DNA from: Pelecanus crispus
Lineage: Eukaryota; Chordata; Aves; Pelecaniformes; Pelecanidae
NCBI RefSeq assembly: GCF_030463565.1
Contig: NC_134654.1
Span: forward strand, 17,376,202-17,440,201
DNA length: 64,000 nucleotides
Direction: 5' to 3'
Position 1 is the first letter of the stretch; each line of letters starts with the position of its first letter. A program made the position numbers and the translations under genes. Below the pieces are notes generated by a model that saw only the letters and a list, made by a program, of their open reading frames with translations, was not told the origin of the DNA and made no database searches. This document shows positions 16,373 to 28,900 of the stretch, in pieces.

Positions 16373-19300
16373 CCTAGAGACAGCAGTGCAACCCTGATGG
16401 ATTTGCATCACCGTATTTATGCAAGCTGCAATACAGAGGATCGTCCTGAGAAAGCTTTGGCACGTCACGCTGCGTGTATCCTCCTGTTTCCCCTGTCTTT
16501 GTCCTTGCACGAAATACAACCCATGCAATGCTGATGTGGGGCTTAACACATCTCCTCGTAAGGCCCATCTCCACCACCACAACTGCGCTGACAGCCCACC
16601 ATCCTCCCCCCCCGGATTTACACCCCCAGAGGGATTGACACCTGCCCCTGCCATGTCACTGAGGGACTTTCCTGTCCCCAGGTCCCTCAGGGTCAGATGG
16701 GTCTGAGCAGGGAATGACGGCAGCAGCCAGAGGGCCCTGGAAAACGGTGACTTATTTGGTCCTGCTGCCCACAGATTCCCAGGGTATTTGAACAGCACCA
16801 TGGCTGTGAAAGACACGGGGTGTAAAGGCTGTTTACTTTTATCTCACAAGTGTAGGAGGGTTCATAAATTAAGGATTTTGTACTAAAAGTGATAGGCGTC
16901 ACCTTGAATTGAACTCGCCCTGTGGCGGTGCTTTTCACACAGGCTGTGGGTGTTGCTGTATGCTCAGGAGCTCTTCCCGGGATGGGAAACCCAGGAAGCA
17001 AATGGACAAGGCCTTTGGTCACCAGTGTCACGGGAAGGTGAAGCCCAGGGTTTTCTGTAGGACTGATTTGAAGGAGAAGTTCTGCCACTTGTAAACACAA
17101 TAGCAGCAACTCTGTGCTTCAGTGTCTTTTCTTAGGCTGGTATGAGCAAGAAATATCTTGCAGCCTTGGGTTTGCACCTCTTGCGTTGTGTGTGCTTCTT
17201 AAAGCATCTCTACTGACCTGCAGGGCAGAGAGGAGCATGAAGACACACCAAAAACCTGCCCCAGCCAGCATGCTTCCAGCTCAGGTTCTGGTGACCTGCC
17301 TTTTTGCTGCTTTGCCTTATCACTTAGGTGCTGACATGAGATGTGAGGTTGGGTGAGGCCATCACAATGAAGTATTGAGCTATTAGGAATAGAGACTGCC
17401 CTACCTAACCTGAAGCCAAGCAGAGGCAGGTCTTCTCTTCCTTACAACGCTGTTTCCTGACAATACTAGCCTCTGTTACCTGCTTCCATTAGGAGAAATC
17501 TTCAACCCCAACTCCTCAGGGGTTTAATTACATGCACACACATAGTGCATCTCACCATCTTCTTTCAGCCACCACAGAGAGCTCCTCCCCAAAGCTCCCA
17601 TTAAACCTCCTGTCTTGTCCTGGCTACAAAAGGACTCAGTGTGGCGATGTCCCCACCTTGGCCAAGTCCCTGGGACTGGCAGGCACACCTCAAGTCTTCT
17701 CACAAGCATCGTGAGAGCTGGCAGCTCCTGTAACCTCTGCAACTCCTTCATTTATCCCAATGCCGCAATTCGGTGCAATGTTGTAGGTGCATCCCAGCAG
17801 AGCCAGCTAAATGTGGTGGATGCATGGGGTACAGTGGGCTTCCCTCTCCCCATCTCGTTCTGTGGGAAGTAAATTTATTTCTGCAACTCCCTATTTCACC
17901 CCTTGCTATAAAGGAAGCCCAGGGTCTAGCTGAGACTTTTAGATGCTTAATTGAGGGCAGGTTTTTTCCCATCCACAGGGACCGTGCTGCTGCTATGTGG
18001 AAGATTTATAGGCAGATAGAGCATATCAGCTAGTAGTTTAAGGATCAGTGAGACCTCCAGAAAAATGTGCCCACTGCCCTGCTGAGTATGCACTGCAGAA
18101 AAGGCTCAGTCCCAACTGCACCACTCTGAGGCAGAAGGTGGATGGCAGCAGAGCAGGATCTGAAGGGTTTACCTGGATCCCGCTGGGACAAACTGTGCTC
18201 CACAGTGTCATCACATTAAATTGAGCATCTTCACCTGTTCAATTTATTGACTGACCTTTGGGGATGGGGCCTTTGGCACTTGGCATCACCATTTATGAAC
18301 TGAACATGTCAAGTGGGGAGTCAAGCACTACTCAGCCCTTGCAACCCTGCAGGGCAGTGCTTTCACCCTCCATCAATTAACAATAAACCCAAGCACTGCT
18401 TAAATGCAAAAGCTGAACAGATGAAATAGCAGATTTCTCACAGGCTCCTGCTATTTAGCAAGGACTTGCAGACAAAATGTTCTGTCTCGTGGCCTGGGAA
18501 CACTGCGATTTTATGCTCCACACCAGGATCTGTCTGTTCCTCCCCCCACAGCCTCCCAAACCTGCTCTGTTCCCAGCCTGTGGCAGGGATGGCAGAGCAG
18601 ACCTCTCATACCACGATGCCACTGGGTTTATCACAGGCTCTGCCAATGTATGTGGATGTTTGGCAGCTGAGGAGATGCAGAGGTGGCTTCTCACAGCCCT
18701 TTCTGAAAGGAGCTTGGTTCCTGAGATGCAGTCATGTGTAAAGCTACAGTGTCTCCATGCTGGAGTCTCCTTGCACCATCGCTGTCCCTGGGAGCAGAAG
18801 CAGCCCCAGCGCTCACACTGGGCACCTCCTAGCCAGAACCTCATTCTGTGTGGATGAGCTTCGTAGGGTGCTGTGGTTTGGTGCAACAGAGAACCCAGGA
18901 CCCTGGGGAGTCCTGTCCTTTCCATCCACCCCCAGCATCAGACAGTCTGTCTGTCCCTGCCAGGGACTCTTTGCTTGGTGGTAGTCTTTCCATGGGGACA
19001 TAGATCCCACCCTGCATCTGCCTGCCCTGGCATGCTCTACTACCCACCAAGGGTCATTAGGGGTGTGGGGGGGATGCTGGCTTTTCCAAATCACCCTTGG
19101 GTGTCTGTGGTCCTTGGTGGAGTCTCCTTTCCTTGGGCTCCTTCCTACCAGGGGCAAGGGCATGTCCCACCCAGTGTAGCTGCTCCAGCCCTTTCCTAAA
19201 GGCAGGACCTGGCTCATTCCATTCCCTCCCCTGGTCAAGGTCAGGGTGCAGGGCACAGGGTACATTTCTGACTAAATGATTGCTTTGCCCCACCCTCATG

Positions 19301-22300
19301 GTGGGAAGCATCCCTTAGGTCAGCCTTGCATGCAGTTTGCCCTGCTAAGCCACCTACCAGCCTTGGAGCTGGTGGCAAGAGGTGACACTTGAGCAGTGTC
19401 CCTCAGTTTCAACTGGCCACAGGAATCCCTCAATGCTGTTTTGCTGCTGTTAGGAGCTCATTTATCTGGGCATGTCCCAGTTCATCAGTGTATAAGGGTC
19501 TTTCTGAGGACATTCCCTATTATTCACAGTCTTTTCCCTGCCAGTCCGCATGTCCTGTTGCATATTCCCAGAGCGTGACCACAAAAGGGATTGAATACAG
19601 GCGAGGGCTTGGAGGAAGCAGCATTTATCCACACCTATCAGGCAACATCCCGGCTGAAAGGAAAGTGCTGCCAAAGCCCCAGCCCTGCTGCCCCCACGAT
19701 TCACAGGTGGGGAGCAGTTTGGGGGTGACACATCTCCCACCTGTGTGCTCCACATGAATACCAGCATAGCCAGGGAAGCAGCTCCTTTCTGTGAACTCCC
19801 TGCGTTGTCCTGGGCAAATGCCAACTGGGGCAGCTGCATTCGGCCATCCCAAATTCCATGTGCCACCCCGATTGGCCACAGCCCTCATCAGTGCCTGCCC
19901 TGAGTTGATGTGCTGTGGCAGTGTGACCCGCAGCAGCCCCGGGCTGCGAGTCACGGCCACCAGCTTGGTGCCAGGCACTGCACCAGGTGGGCTGGAGCCA
20001 GTGCTGGGCTATTTGCCTGTGTGGCCCCTTGGCTGGCCAGCAAGCAGGGCCAGGGTGAGTAAGGCAAAAGCATAGAGCCTACAGTGATAGGGCCCTTGAG
20101 CAGGACAAGGGCATGCACAGCTTATTTTAGGCACCAAACGTGGACACTTTGGTGATGAGCAGGTCCCTGTGTGCCAGTGGGGAGACCCAGGTTCTCCCTG
20201 CCACCTGTGCATCTGCCTAAGAGAGTACCTGTAGGGGATGGCTGTGGGGATCAGAGGCGTGTCACCTTTGACCAAGGCTTTGGATAGGTGTCTGAAACTC
20301 CTTCCAGCCTTGCTACAAAGGGACCGTCTCTCCCTGGTGCTGCTGGCAGGGATGCAGCCTCCAGCCCTGAGCACCCCAACAGATGGGGGTGGCAAATAGC
20401 CCCATCAGGGAAGGAGCAAGTCCCATAACTCTGCATCCTTGTCCCTGAGGGAAAGGTTATTTAGGGCTCTGCCCAAGCCCAACTGGGTTTGCATAAAGCC
20501 TGTAACTGAGAACATCTCAGCAAGGTTTGAGACCTCCCTTCAGCAAAGGGACACCTCGCTGGAGGCTGGGAGGGGGTTATCCACAGGCTGGGAGCAAGCC
20601 CGGTGTCCCTGACAGCCTGCAAGCCATGAGAAATGACTCAACAGCATCTCTTGGATCTCCGCATCACTGGAGGGCTGTATCTCCTGCTCCTGCCCGGGAC
20701 GACTGGGCACCAATCCACCTCGCGCTGCCTCCCTGTGAAAGCCCAGTGGAGTCTGAGCCAAGCTGAGCAATCTGATGGGCCTGGTGTACAATCATAATTC
20801 TTCTCGCAGTGATTTTTATTGGAATTTTTAAGCACCATCTTGTTCAGGGAGCTTGAACCCTCCATATTTCATTCCTTCCCCTTGGCGGGGAGCATCAGGC
20901 AGTCCCAGATCTCGGCATCACTCATCTCCCACCACCACCCTGAAGCATCCTGCTGAAATTCATTGTGTTTTCTTGGCAAACCCTTAAATCGGTGTGTCTG
21001 CATGCTAAAGCTCCCATGATATGGGAACAAAAGGGTTATAGAGCTGGAGAAAGAAATTAGTGGGAGATTTTGGGTACAGCCGGTTCTGCGAGAGATGCGA
21101 GAGATTTCCTTTGCTTGTAGCTACACAGGACAGAAAGCACTTTCCTCGCCAAGAGCCAAGTTAGCATCACCACCACTCTGAGTCAATGAGTAAATTTCTA
21201 AAAGAGCATGGGCCAAAATTGGCTGTGATACAAGGGATGGAACAATGTCAGCTTTGGCATGGGGGGTCCTGCCTGGCTCCGCTGAGCTCTCAGAGGTCCA
21301 AATCAATTTGGGGAAACAGTCCAAAAGTGAATTGTTTAGATGAAATGCATTCATGCTCTCCCATGCCGGGAGATTGGAGGATGAGGAGTGGGTGCTTCTC
21401 ATTTTTGTGACCAGGCAAGGAAAGCTCTTGCTACCACCCTGTCCTTTTCTGGTCCCATTCAGAGATGCAGAAGGGACCACAGTGAAAGGGAAAAAAAAAA
21501 CCCAACAGGGTGGCGGGAGAAGGTTTACAAACCTGCCGGTCAGTCATTATCTTATCTAAATCAAGTCCAGACTGGCTTGGAAATTATTATCTTAGGTGGA
21601 TGATTTCAGCTAGTGGGCTTAAATAAAAACAGGTGATTGGATTGATGCATCTTTGCATGGTTTTCCCCTGGAAATTGGCCTCCGCAGTTTCAAAACCAGA
21701 TCTGGACTTTCCAAAAGTCATTTGGGTTCAAGGTGTTGCCTGGACCCTTTTGTTCCTGGCTAGTGAGGAACAGGCTGGATGTAAGTGCAGAAAAGGGGAA
21801 AAAAAACACTCTCAGTGATCCCTGGGGCTCCCTTGGATGTGCTGCAGGGTGCAGCTTTCCCAGAGCATGCAGGCAACCCGGCACAGAGGTGGATGCATGC
21901 CGTGGTGTGCAAGGATGATTAATACCTTCCAGAAGCAGCTCGGAGAAGGGAGATGGGCAGTCAGGTCTCTGCTCTGGAACAATCTGGAATAGTCTCAAGG
22001 AAAAAAAACAACAACAACAAAAAAAAATCCAATCCCATGGGCTGTCTGAGCCTTTGAAGACTGTTCCTGCTTCTGTGTCTCACTTGGAAAAAACACATGC
22101 AAAGGTTATGGCTTCAGTCCGGGAAAACAGAAACTTTGTAGGAAATAGTAGAAAACATTCACTTGAAAACTTTTGTTCCCCAGGGGCGAGGTCTCCATCT
22201 GCCTTGCATGGCCGGGTGGCCCCCGGTGCCATTGCAGTGCAGAGCCCCCACCACCACTCCACGCATCGTTGGGAGCACTTGGGACAAGCCACCCCCACCA

Positions 22301-24328
22301 CGACACCCACTCCTTCCCTGTGCACCACGTGTGCACCTGCACATGCGTGCCACACGCAAACCTCCCCCTGCAACCTCCATGGTGCTCCCTGGCCCCTCCA
22401 CCACCCCGCATCCATGTCCCAGCTTCAGGAACCTCCCTGATTTCTTCCCATCCTGTCCTGCGACAGAGCTGGAGGCTGTGCATCTTCCCAGGTTGCAGCT
22501 GGCTTTTCACTATTTACAGGCTTGAGCTTTGGGGTGACATTTTCAAATTTTAGCCAGAAGCCTCCGCCAAGAACCATGAATGGGGAAAACTGGCCTCTCT
22601 GATGAGTTGGTGCTCCTGTCTCAGCATCATTTGCTGGTAGTCCTGCCCTAAAAAAGGGTTGTTTTTCTTTTGTCTGAAGGTTGAAGGCTTTAATTTTTGC
22701 CTGTCCATGCCTAGATGAAACGGGGTGATGCATGGCCACCCTGGGGCAATTATGAGGGTGTGCAGCAGGATCGGGACTCATCCGTCCCACAGCAGAAGGG
22801 CAAAATGCAGATTTCAGAGGGTGGCCATGGGGGGCTCACAGCCATCCTCATAGATGGACATGGAAGAAAAGGGGTCCTTCAGATCTGCTGCCACCAGCAC
22901 TTGCATCACCCCAGCAAAACCTTACCAGATGCCATTCAAAGATGAATTAAATCACTTGCTCCCACCATGAGTATGGGGGCAGTGCTTGAATATCATGGCT
23001 CAGGCAGCTGGGAGCCACCTCCTTATTTCCAGCCTCCTGGCCAGCCTGTACCCATGCATCCCTGTGGGAACGTGGTCTTTTTGGCTCCACATCTCCACTC
23101 CCAAGCAGTGGCTGTGGACCACTGTCTCGCCTGCTCATGGTCACATAAAGACTGTGATCATCACTGCAGCTACAGCTTCAAGGGAAGAGTGACATTAGGA
23201 AAGGATTATATGTACCGTAGCTCCTTTTAATAAGCTGCAGCAGCTGGAAACAAGGAGTCAATGCCATGTGAGCCGCCAGCTGCCTCCACAACATCTGCAA
23301 GGGGTGCGAGGTTTGCTAGGAAAATGACAGCATGGGGACGGGCCACTGGCATTGCACAGTGCCTCCAGTCAGGACAGGATGTGGTGTCAAGCTGTTGCTC
23401 CCCAGCCCCTTCTATTTATCTAAACCGCTGGACCAGCTCCATCCCCAGGTGAAGTCAGTGGCAAATCTCTCCCCAGTATTGCACCCACAGGGGCAAATGC
23501 AATGGGTGCCATCAGCTTGGCCAGAGAGGACCTGGCTCATCACTCTGTGCTTGGGCACAGGCATGTGAACGTGGCTTTTGGGTGGCCTCTCGAAGGGCTG
23601 GAGGAAGCAAGTCCCACACCACGCTGAATTTCATGTCTTCCCTCCTTCCCAGAGCACTGAGCAAGCAGGGAGGGAAGGGGGCAGCTCTGTTCTCAGGTTG
23701 CACCACAGTCGTTGTGTTTGGATGGTGGCACTTGCCCATGGCACCTTGCCAATGTAGACTCGGAGGCTGTGTCAGAGGGGTCGGGGAGATGTCTCTTGAA
23801 ACTGCACATCCCCCTGCCTGCCATGGCCTTGGCCCCCCATGGGGTGACGGTTAGGTTGCAGTCTCCCCCTGGGCCATGGTTTTGTCTCAGAGGTGGCCCC
23901 AAACCAACCCTGCCAAAGTACGTTGAACTTGCAACCTTCCCAAATCTCAGACGGGCAGCCCCAAGCACAGTCACCCCAGCAGGTCCAGGTCTCTGCTCAG
24001 CTGGGCTGGCTGGCTGGCGACAAGCCTCAGCTGGAGGGCACGGCACAGCGACCCAACCTCCTCCAACCTCCTGCCAGCCCCGGTGTGGCTGGCCCGGCCG
24101 GGTGCTGTGCTCCCCAGGGCGCTGCACTGTCACAGGCACCCTGCCTGGAGGAGGGAGGGTTGCTCTCCACTGAGTGGAGGCAGCACAGGCTCCTGTGGGA
24201 GGCTGATCCTTGGGTAGATCTCCTTTATCAGAGGCAAACTGAAAAGAATACACCAAAAAATCCAACTTATGTAGCACCTTGCAAATTTAACGTGAAAAGG
24301 ACTATCGAAAGGCATAAGAGAGTTTAGC

Positions 24329-24890
24329 TGTCGTGGTTTAGCCCCAGCCAGCAACTAAGCACCACGCAGCCACTTGCTCTCTCCCCCTACCCCGATGGGA
24401 TGGGGGAGAGAATCAGAGGAGTAAGAGTGAGAAACACTCCTGGATTGAGATAAGAACAGTTTAATAATTGAAATAAAATAGTAATGATAATAATAACAAT
24501 ATAATAATGATAATAATAATAATAATATACAAAGCAAGTGATGCACAATGCAATTGCTCACCACCTGCTGACCAATACCCAGCCAGTTCCCAAGCAGCGA
24601 TCACTGCTCCCCGGCCAACCCCCCCCAGTTTCTATACTGAGCATGACGTCATATGGTATGGAATAGCCCTTTGGTCAGTTTGGATCAACTATTCTGGCTG
24701 TGCCCCCTCCCAGTTTCTTGTGCACCTGGCAGAGCATGGGAAGCTGAAAAGTCCTTGACTAGCATAAGCAGTACTTAGCAACAACTAAAAACATCAGCGT
24801 GTTATCAACATTCTTCTCCTACTAAATCCAAACCACAGCACTATGCCTGCTACTAGGAAGAAAATTAACTCTATCCCAGCCAAAACCAGG
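24329..24890 (-). mobile_element. Solo LTR of an endogenous retrovirus-type element, antisense to NTN1
   Basis: A block of about 560 bases closely resembles a dispersed LTR family that I recognise from bird genomes. The plus-strand left edge is TGTCGTGGTTTAGCCCC at 24329. The right part contains the CTATCCCAGCCAAAACCAG segment ending near 24890. Read on the minus strand it has the expected LTR order: the GGGATAGAGTTAATTTTC end, a region around the palindrome TGACGTCA (a CRE-like site), a degraded TATA-like segment, then ATTAAA as a polyadenylation signal and the terminal U5-like part. No internal retroviral genes flank it, so it is a solo LTR left by recombination. The right terminus is decayed and I could not identify a target-site duplication. 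The family name is uncertain. An (AAT)n expansion lies inside it. Confidence 0.8.
24460..24530. repeat. AT-rich (AAT)n-type microsatellite inside the LTR
   Basis: A run of imperfect AAT/AATGAT units lies near the ATTAAA signal of the LTR on its minus strand. It is specific to this copy compared with the LTR form I remember, so it probably arose by slippage after insertion. It is likely to vary in length between individuals. Confidence 0.75.
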
Positions 24891-25598
24891 CTTTTGCCAG
24901 ATGATATGTATTGAAAGGGAAAAGCCTGAGGAGGTGTCTGATTTCAAAAGTTTTGTCTCAAGACCAAGAAAGGAAATCACAGAGTCTTAACTCTGCAGAA
25001 TTGCAAGCAGAGTACCAGCTAGCCTTAGTTTTTTTCAGATTTGAAGTAGCGACATACCTTGGTCATCACCCAGCACTAGTATTCAATGAAAAGGAGTGTG
25101 TGCATACGTGGAGCACTAGTGTTAGTGCTCGCACATCTGGAGGGGAGCAGCAGCACAAAGGACTGGCAGGAGCGAGACGCAGGGCTCAGCAGCACTCACC
25201 TCTGGCCCGAAGGGCTCCTGGCCACCGGCCAGGCTGGGGAGAAGCTGCCAGGCTGTGGGCACAGCCTGTGCCTGCTCTGTCTTGGTGAGGATGCTCCCAG
25301 AGCCGGGGAAGGGGCATGGCCAGAGGGCATGTTGCACCAGCATAGAGAAAAATCACAGCTCTTTGCTCCAAGGAAGCACTAACTGTGAGTGTGAGCTCTG
25401 CAGAGAGCCAGGAGCATCCCACATGCTGGGAATAAAGGTCTGCACAGCTGCCTGTGGTACAACCAGGAGGTGAAATTCTCATTTCAGTCACCCTGGTGTA
25501 AATCTGGGCTCACTCTGGAGGTCTCCGGCTTTGTACCCATCCAAATGAGTAATTAATTCAGAGTATTCTCTCACTTGTCTCAGGCTGTAAGCAAAGTG

Positions 25599-25635
25599 AT
25601 GGATTGACTGTGTGATTGATTGACTGATTGATCAG
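25599..25635. repeat. TGAT/TGAC-rich simple repeat
   Basis: Imperfect tetranucleotide units (TGAT, TGAC, TGTG) occur over about 37 bases in the NTN1 intron. Nothing suggests a function. Confidence 0.6.
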
Positions 25636-25883
25636 CCACAGAATCCAGCTCCCTCCTGAAAAGAGGTTTCTCATGGTGATCCATAGTGAATGGCTGTGAG
25701 CACAATAGGGGTGAGGGGCTTCCAGTGAGGAAACCTCTGGTCACTTCAAAATATTTCAGAAAGTCAGGGCGGGGGGGAACAAAAACAAAACCACCACAAA
25801 ACTTCTGCTGAAATGCAGATAAGCTTCACACACAATTGCATCATGCTCTTATAATCCCATCGAACGGCTTCCTGCATACACAT

Positions 25884-25970
25884 ATCCATTCATCCCTCCA
25901 TCCCCAAATCCCTCCATTCCTCCGTTCCCACATCTCTTCATCCCTGCATCCCTCCATCCCCACATCCCCA
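25884..25970. repeat. CATCCCTCC-type degenerate minisatellite
   Basis: Short units such as CATCCCTCC, CATCCCCA and CATTCCTCC repeat over about 90 bases, giving a strand with almost no G. Such pyrimidine-rich repeats are frequent simple-sequence DNA. They break every nearby open frame into low-complexity His/Pro/Ser translation. Confidence 0.75.
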
Positions 25971-28900
25971 GCTTTGGGACACTGCCACCTCGGGGACCAT
26001 CATTATGACACTGGGGGGACCTGGGTGCCCACAAGCCCTGGGCACCATAGCCAAGCCATGAGCTTCAAAGCAAGGACCTGCAAGCCCAGCTTCAATGTCA
26101 AACCCATCTAAAAAAATAATAATGATGATTTTGAAGTGAAATGAACTGATTCTATCCCCTTCCTGGGACATTTCCAGATCCTGATTCCGTTTGGCAAAAC
26201 AAAGCACTTGTCCCCAGCACCGGCTCTCTGTTGCCGTGTTTTCCCCAGAGCGGAAAGTCTGATTTGCCCCGGCTCTTGTTACATCCTGCCCCCACATCCC
26301 GCGCAGCACCCGCTCGGCTGGGGAGCTGGTGTCAGGCCGGGAATTTATAGGGTGGCCAACAGTCCCGAAGACAAATGGTTTCCTATTAACGTATTTAATC
26401 ATGTCAACTGCGGCTCTCGGCAGGGCTGTGTCCCCCGGGGGCGCTGGGAGCGGCAACCCTGGAGTTCATCAGTGGTTGGAGTCTGGGGACACGTTTGCAG
26501 CGGGGAAGAGCTGAAGGGGATGAAGAAATGTCGGGGCTGGCACCCCACGTCCCCCATGTCTCCTGGGGCTCAGCACTGGGTTTGGTCCTGTGGGGAGGGG
26601 GTAGGAAATGTGCTGCCAGTCCCTGCTGCTGGCTGCTCCTCAGAGAGGGGCAAGGAGTGTGCAGAGGCAGGGGTGGATGCCCTCTAAAGCTCCAGTGTTC
26701 ATAAAGTGTTTTCCAGCACTTTAGTGTCTGGCACAGGTGGGCTGTGCAGGTGGCTGCAGCCTGCCTGCTCACTCCCTTTATATCTGGGAAAAATTGGGAT
26801 GCTGATAAGGCCACAGCTGCTATGGGCACCCATGCCCCAAAACATCAAAAATTGCTCAGGCCCATTCCCTCTCACCCCAAAACTGGCAGCAGGCAGCTAA
26901 AGAAGCAGGGACAAAACTCACCCCAACTCACAGTGGGGCTCGGGTGGTGCCTGGGGGTGGTTTCCCCACTGAAAGCAGCATCCAGGGGTCCCAGGGCCAG
27001 ACCAAATAGGCAGGACTACATGTGTGCTCCGGTGGCATCCGAACCATGCCCAGACCCAGTTGCTGGGATGCCACATCAGGCCACGGCTCGAAATAGGGTG
27101 GCCGAGCACAACGTGCCATGGCAAGGGCAGCTCCCCACAGGTGCTGGGCAGCCCTGGCCATGTCCTGCGGGGTGCTGGTGGTCCCGTCGGAGGGGCTGGC
27201 ACCAGCTGACCCCCCCAAAGCTGTGCTGGATGCTGCCGAGGTGGGAAGGGGGCTGTGGGATCCCGCGAATCACCCAGCCACTGCTTTCCACCCGCTCCAG
27301 GCGAGAGGCTTTAATCTAATTACATGCTTTATTTGCGCCAATTTGTTTTTCAATCAATCTTGTTCAGCCAGAAGAAAGGAGGCTACTGTGGGCTCATTTG
27401 CACCTTCTTGTTCCAAGGGAGAGGTTAATGGCAGTTATCCTCGATGGAGATGCCTGCAGGGCTGCGGACCTGGCCCCCGCTTCGCAGGGGCTGCCTGGCT
27501 TGGTGCACGGGTGGGTTTCAGCCATCTCTTCCCCCAGCACCATGCAACAAGTCCCCGGTTCAGGCACAGAGCAGCCTCGCCACTGCCTGAGGATGTCTTT
27601 GTAACATGCTGTCTTGTGAGGACCCTTTGCAACCAGCAATGTGCTGGTGGCCCAGGTCGTGGTGTGCTGCACCAGGCAGGCAGGGCTACAGGCAGGGCTG
27701 CAGGCAAGGGTCAGGATACTCCTGCCAGGTGGCCCCAGGGAGTCCTGGGGCTGTCCTGCAGAAAAGATTTTGTATATCTGTTGCCAGGGGTTTCAATAGG
27801 GTCCCAGGGAAATGTTAGGGTCTACAGGTCACCAAAAAAAAAGTGAAAATAGCTCACCATACTTCTCCTGCCCAGACAGGGCTGGGGCAGCTCGCTGCCA
27901 CAGTGGCTGTGCTCCTTATGGGGCAGGGCTGGCGCCAGCACCCCATGCACATGTGTGCTGGTGCAAAGCACTCCTGAGACTGCTTTGGAGACCAGAAGAT
28001 GCTCTGGTACCCAAGCAGGTGCCTTTACATGTAGAGCAGACCGGTCACAGACTGTCTCCAAGGCTGCCCCAAGGAGCTGATAAGGCTGGGTCTCAGCTGA
28101 TGGGACAAATCCCTGCCAGCTCCTTTCCCCAGGGCATGCTGTGAGGAGTGCTGCTCCAAGGCCGATTGCCCCGGGCCAGCTTAGGAGGTGACCAAGGGCA
28201 GACAACAGTCACACGGCCGCATGCTTAAATGCAATCCCATGCCAGAGATTTGCTTTGCACCAAGCCTTTGCACAGACCTTCTGGGAGCAGGCCCTCGAGA
28301 TCCCCGTCCACAGGCTGAGAAGGGGACTGTTTCAAGCATGGGGACCATTTTGCAGATCAGACAACATGCATGATGAGCAGCCCAGTCCCAGCTCATCCCA
28401 GGTCCAAGGCTTGCAAATTATGTGTCTCCCTGTACCAGTGTTGGAGATATGGCCAAGGCCACCCAGCCAGAGGCACTGTCCGTCCCACAGCTGGCCCCAA
28501 AATGAAGAGCACTAATTTGCATGTTATATTTGCAAAGGGCATCATGCACATGAGCTGGGTTGTTGCCCGGTGGGGGGAAGAAGAGCCAACTTAGTCATAA
28601 CAGACTCCCCTGCTCCATTCAATGGCTGGACAGAGGAAGGAAGGCTGCCAGGGGTACAGCAGAGCACAGGAGAAGCAATCCGATTGCTAAATTGAATAAC
28701 CTGGGAGGGAATCTCTGCCTTAAGTTTGCTTTTATATTAAAGAATGCTGCTCTGAGACAAAGATTCCAACTGGAATCCAGCCCAAATCAAATTACAGCAC
28801 TGATCCCTCGCAGTCAATGTGTGCTCTGCAAGCCAGACACATTGCACGTGGCGTGGTCCCTGCTGCTCATCCCACAGGGAGAAGCCCATACATGCTCCCT

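Noticed and set aside
25884-25970. Regularly repeated short units, considered as a CRISPR-like array.
   Set aside because: The units are about 8-10 bases, degenerate and without unique spacers, so this is simple-sequence DNA in a eukaryotic intron.
27118-27846. A 242-codon open frame in the large NTN1 intron.
   Set aside because: It has no recognisable domain, lies in GC-rich DNA where stops are rare, and has competing open frames on both strands.
28345-28480. A possible MIR fragment (ATTTTGCAGATCAGACAAC and later GGCCAAGGCCACCCAGC).
   Set aside because: The two matching phrases are about twice as far apart as in MIR, and the sequence between them does not match.
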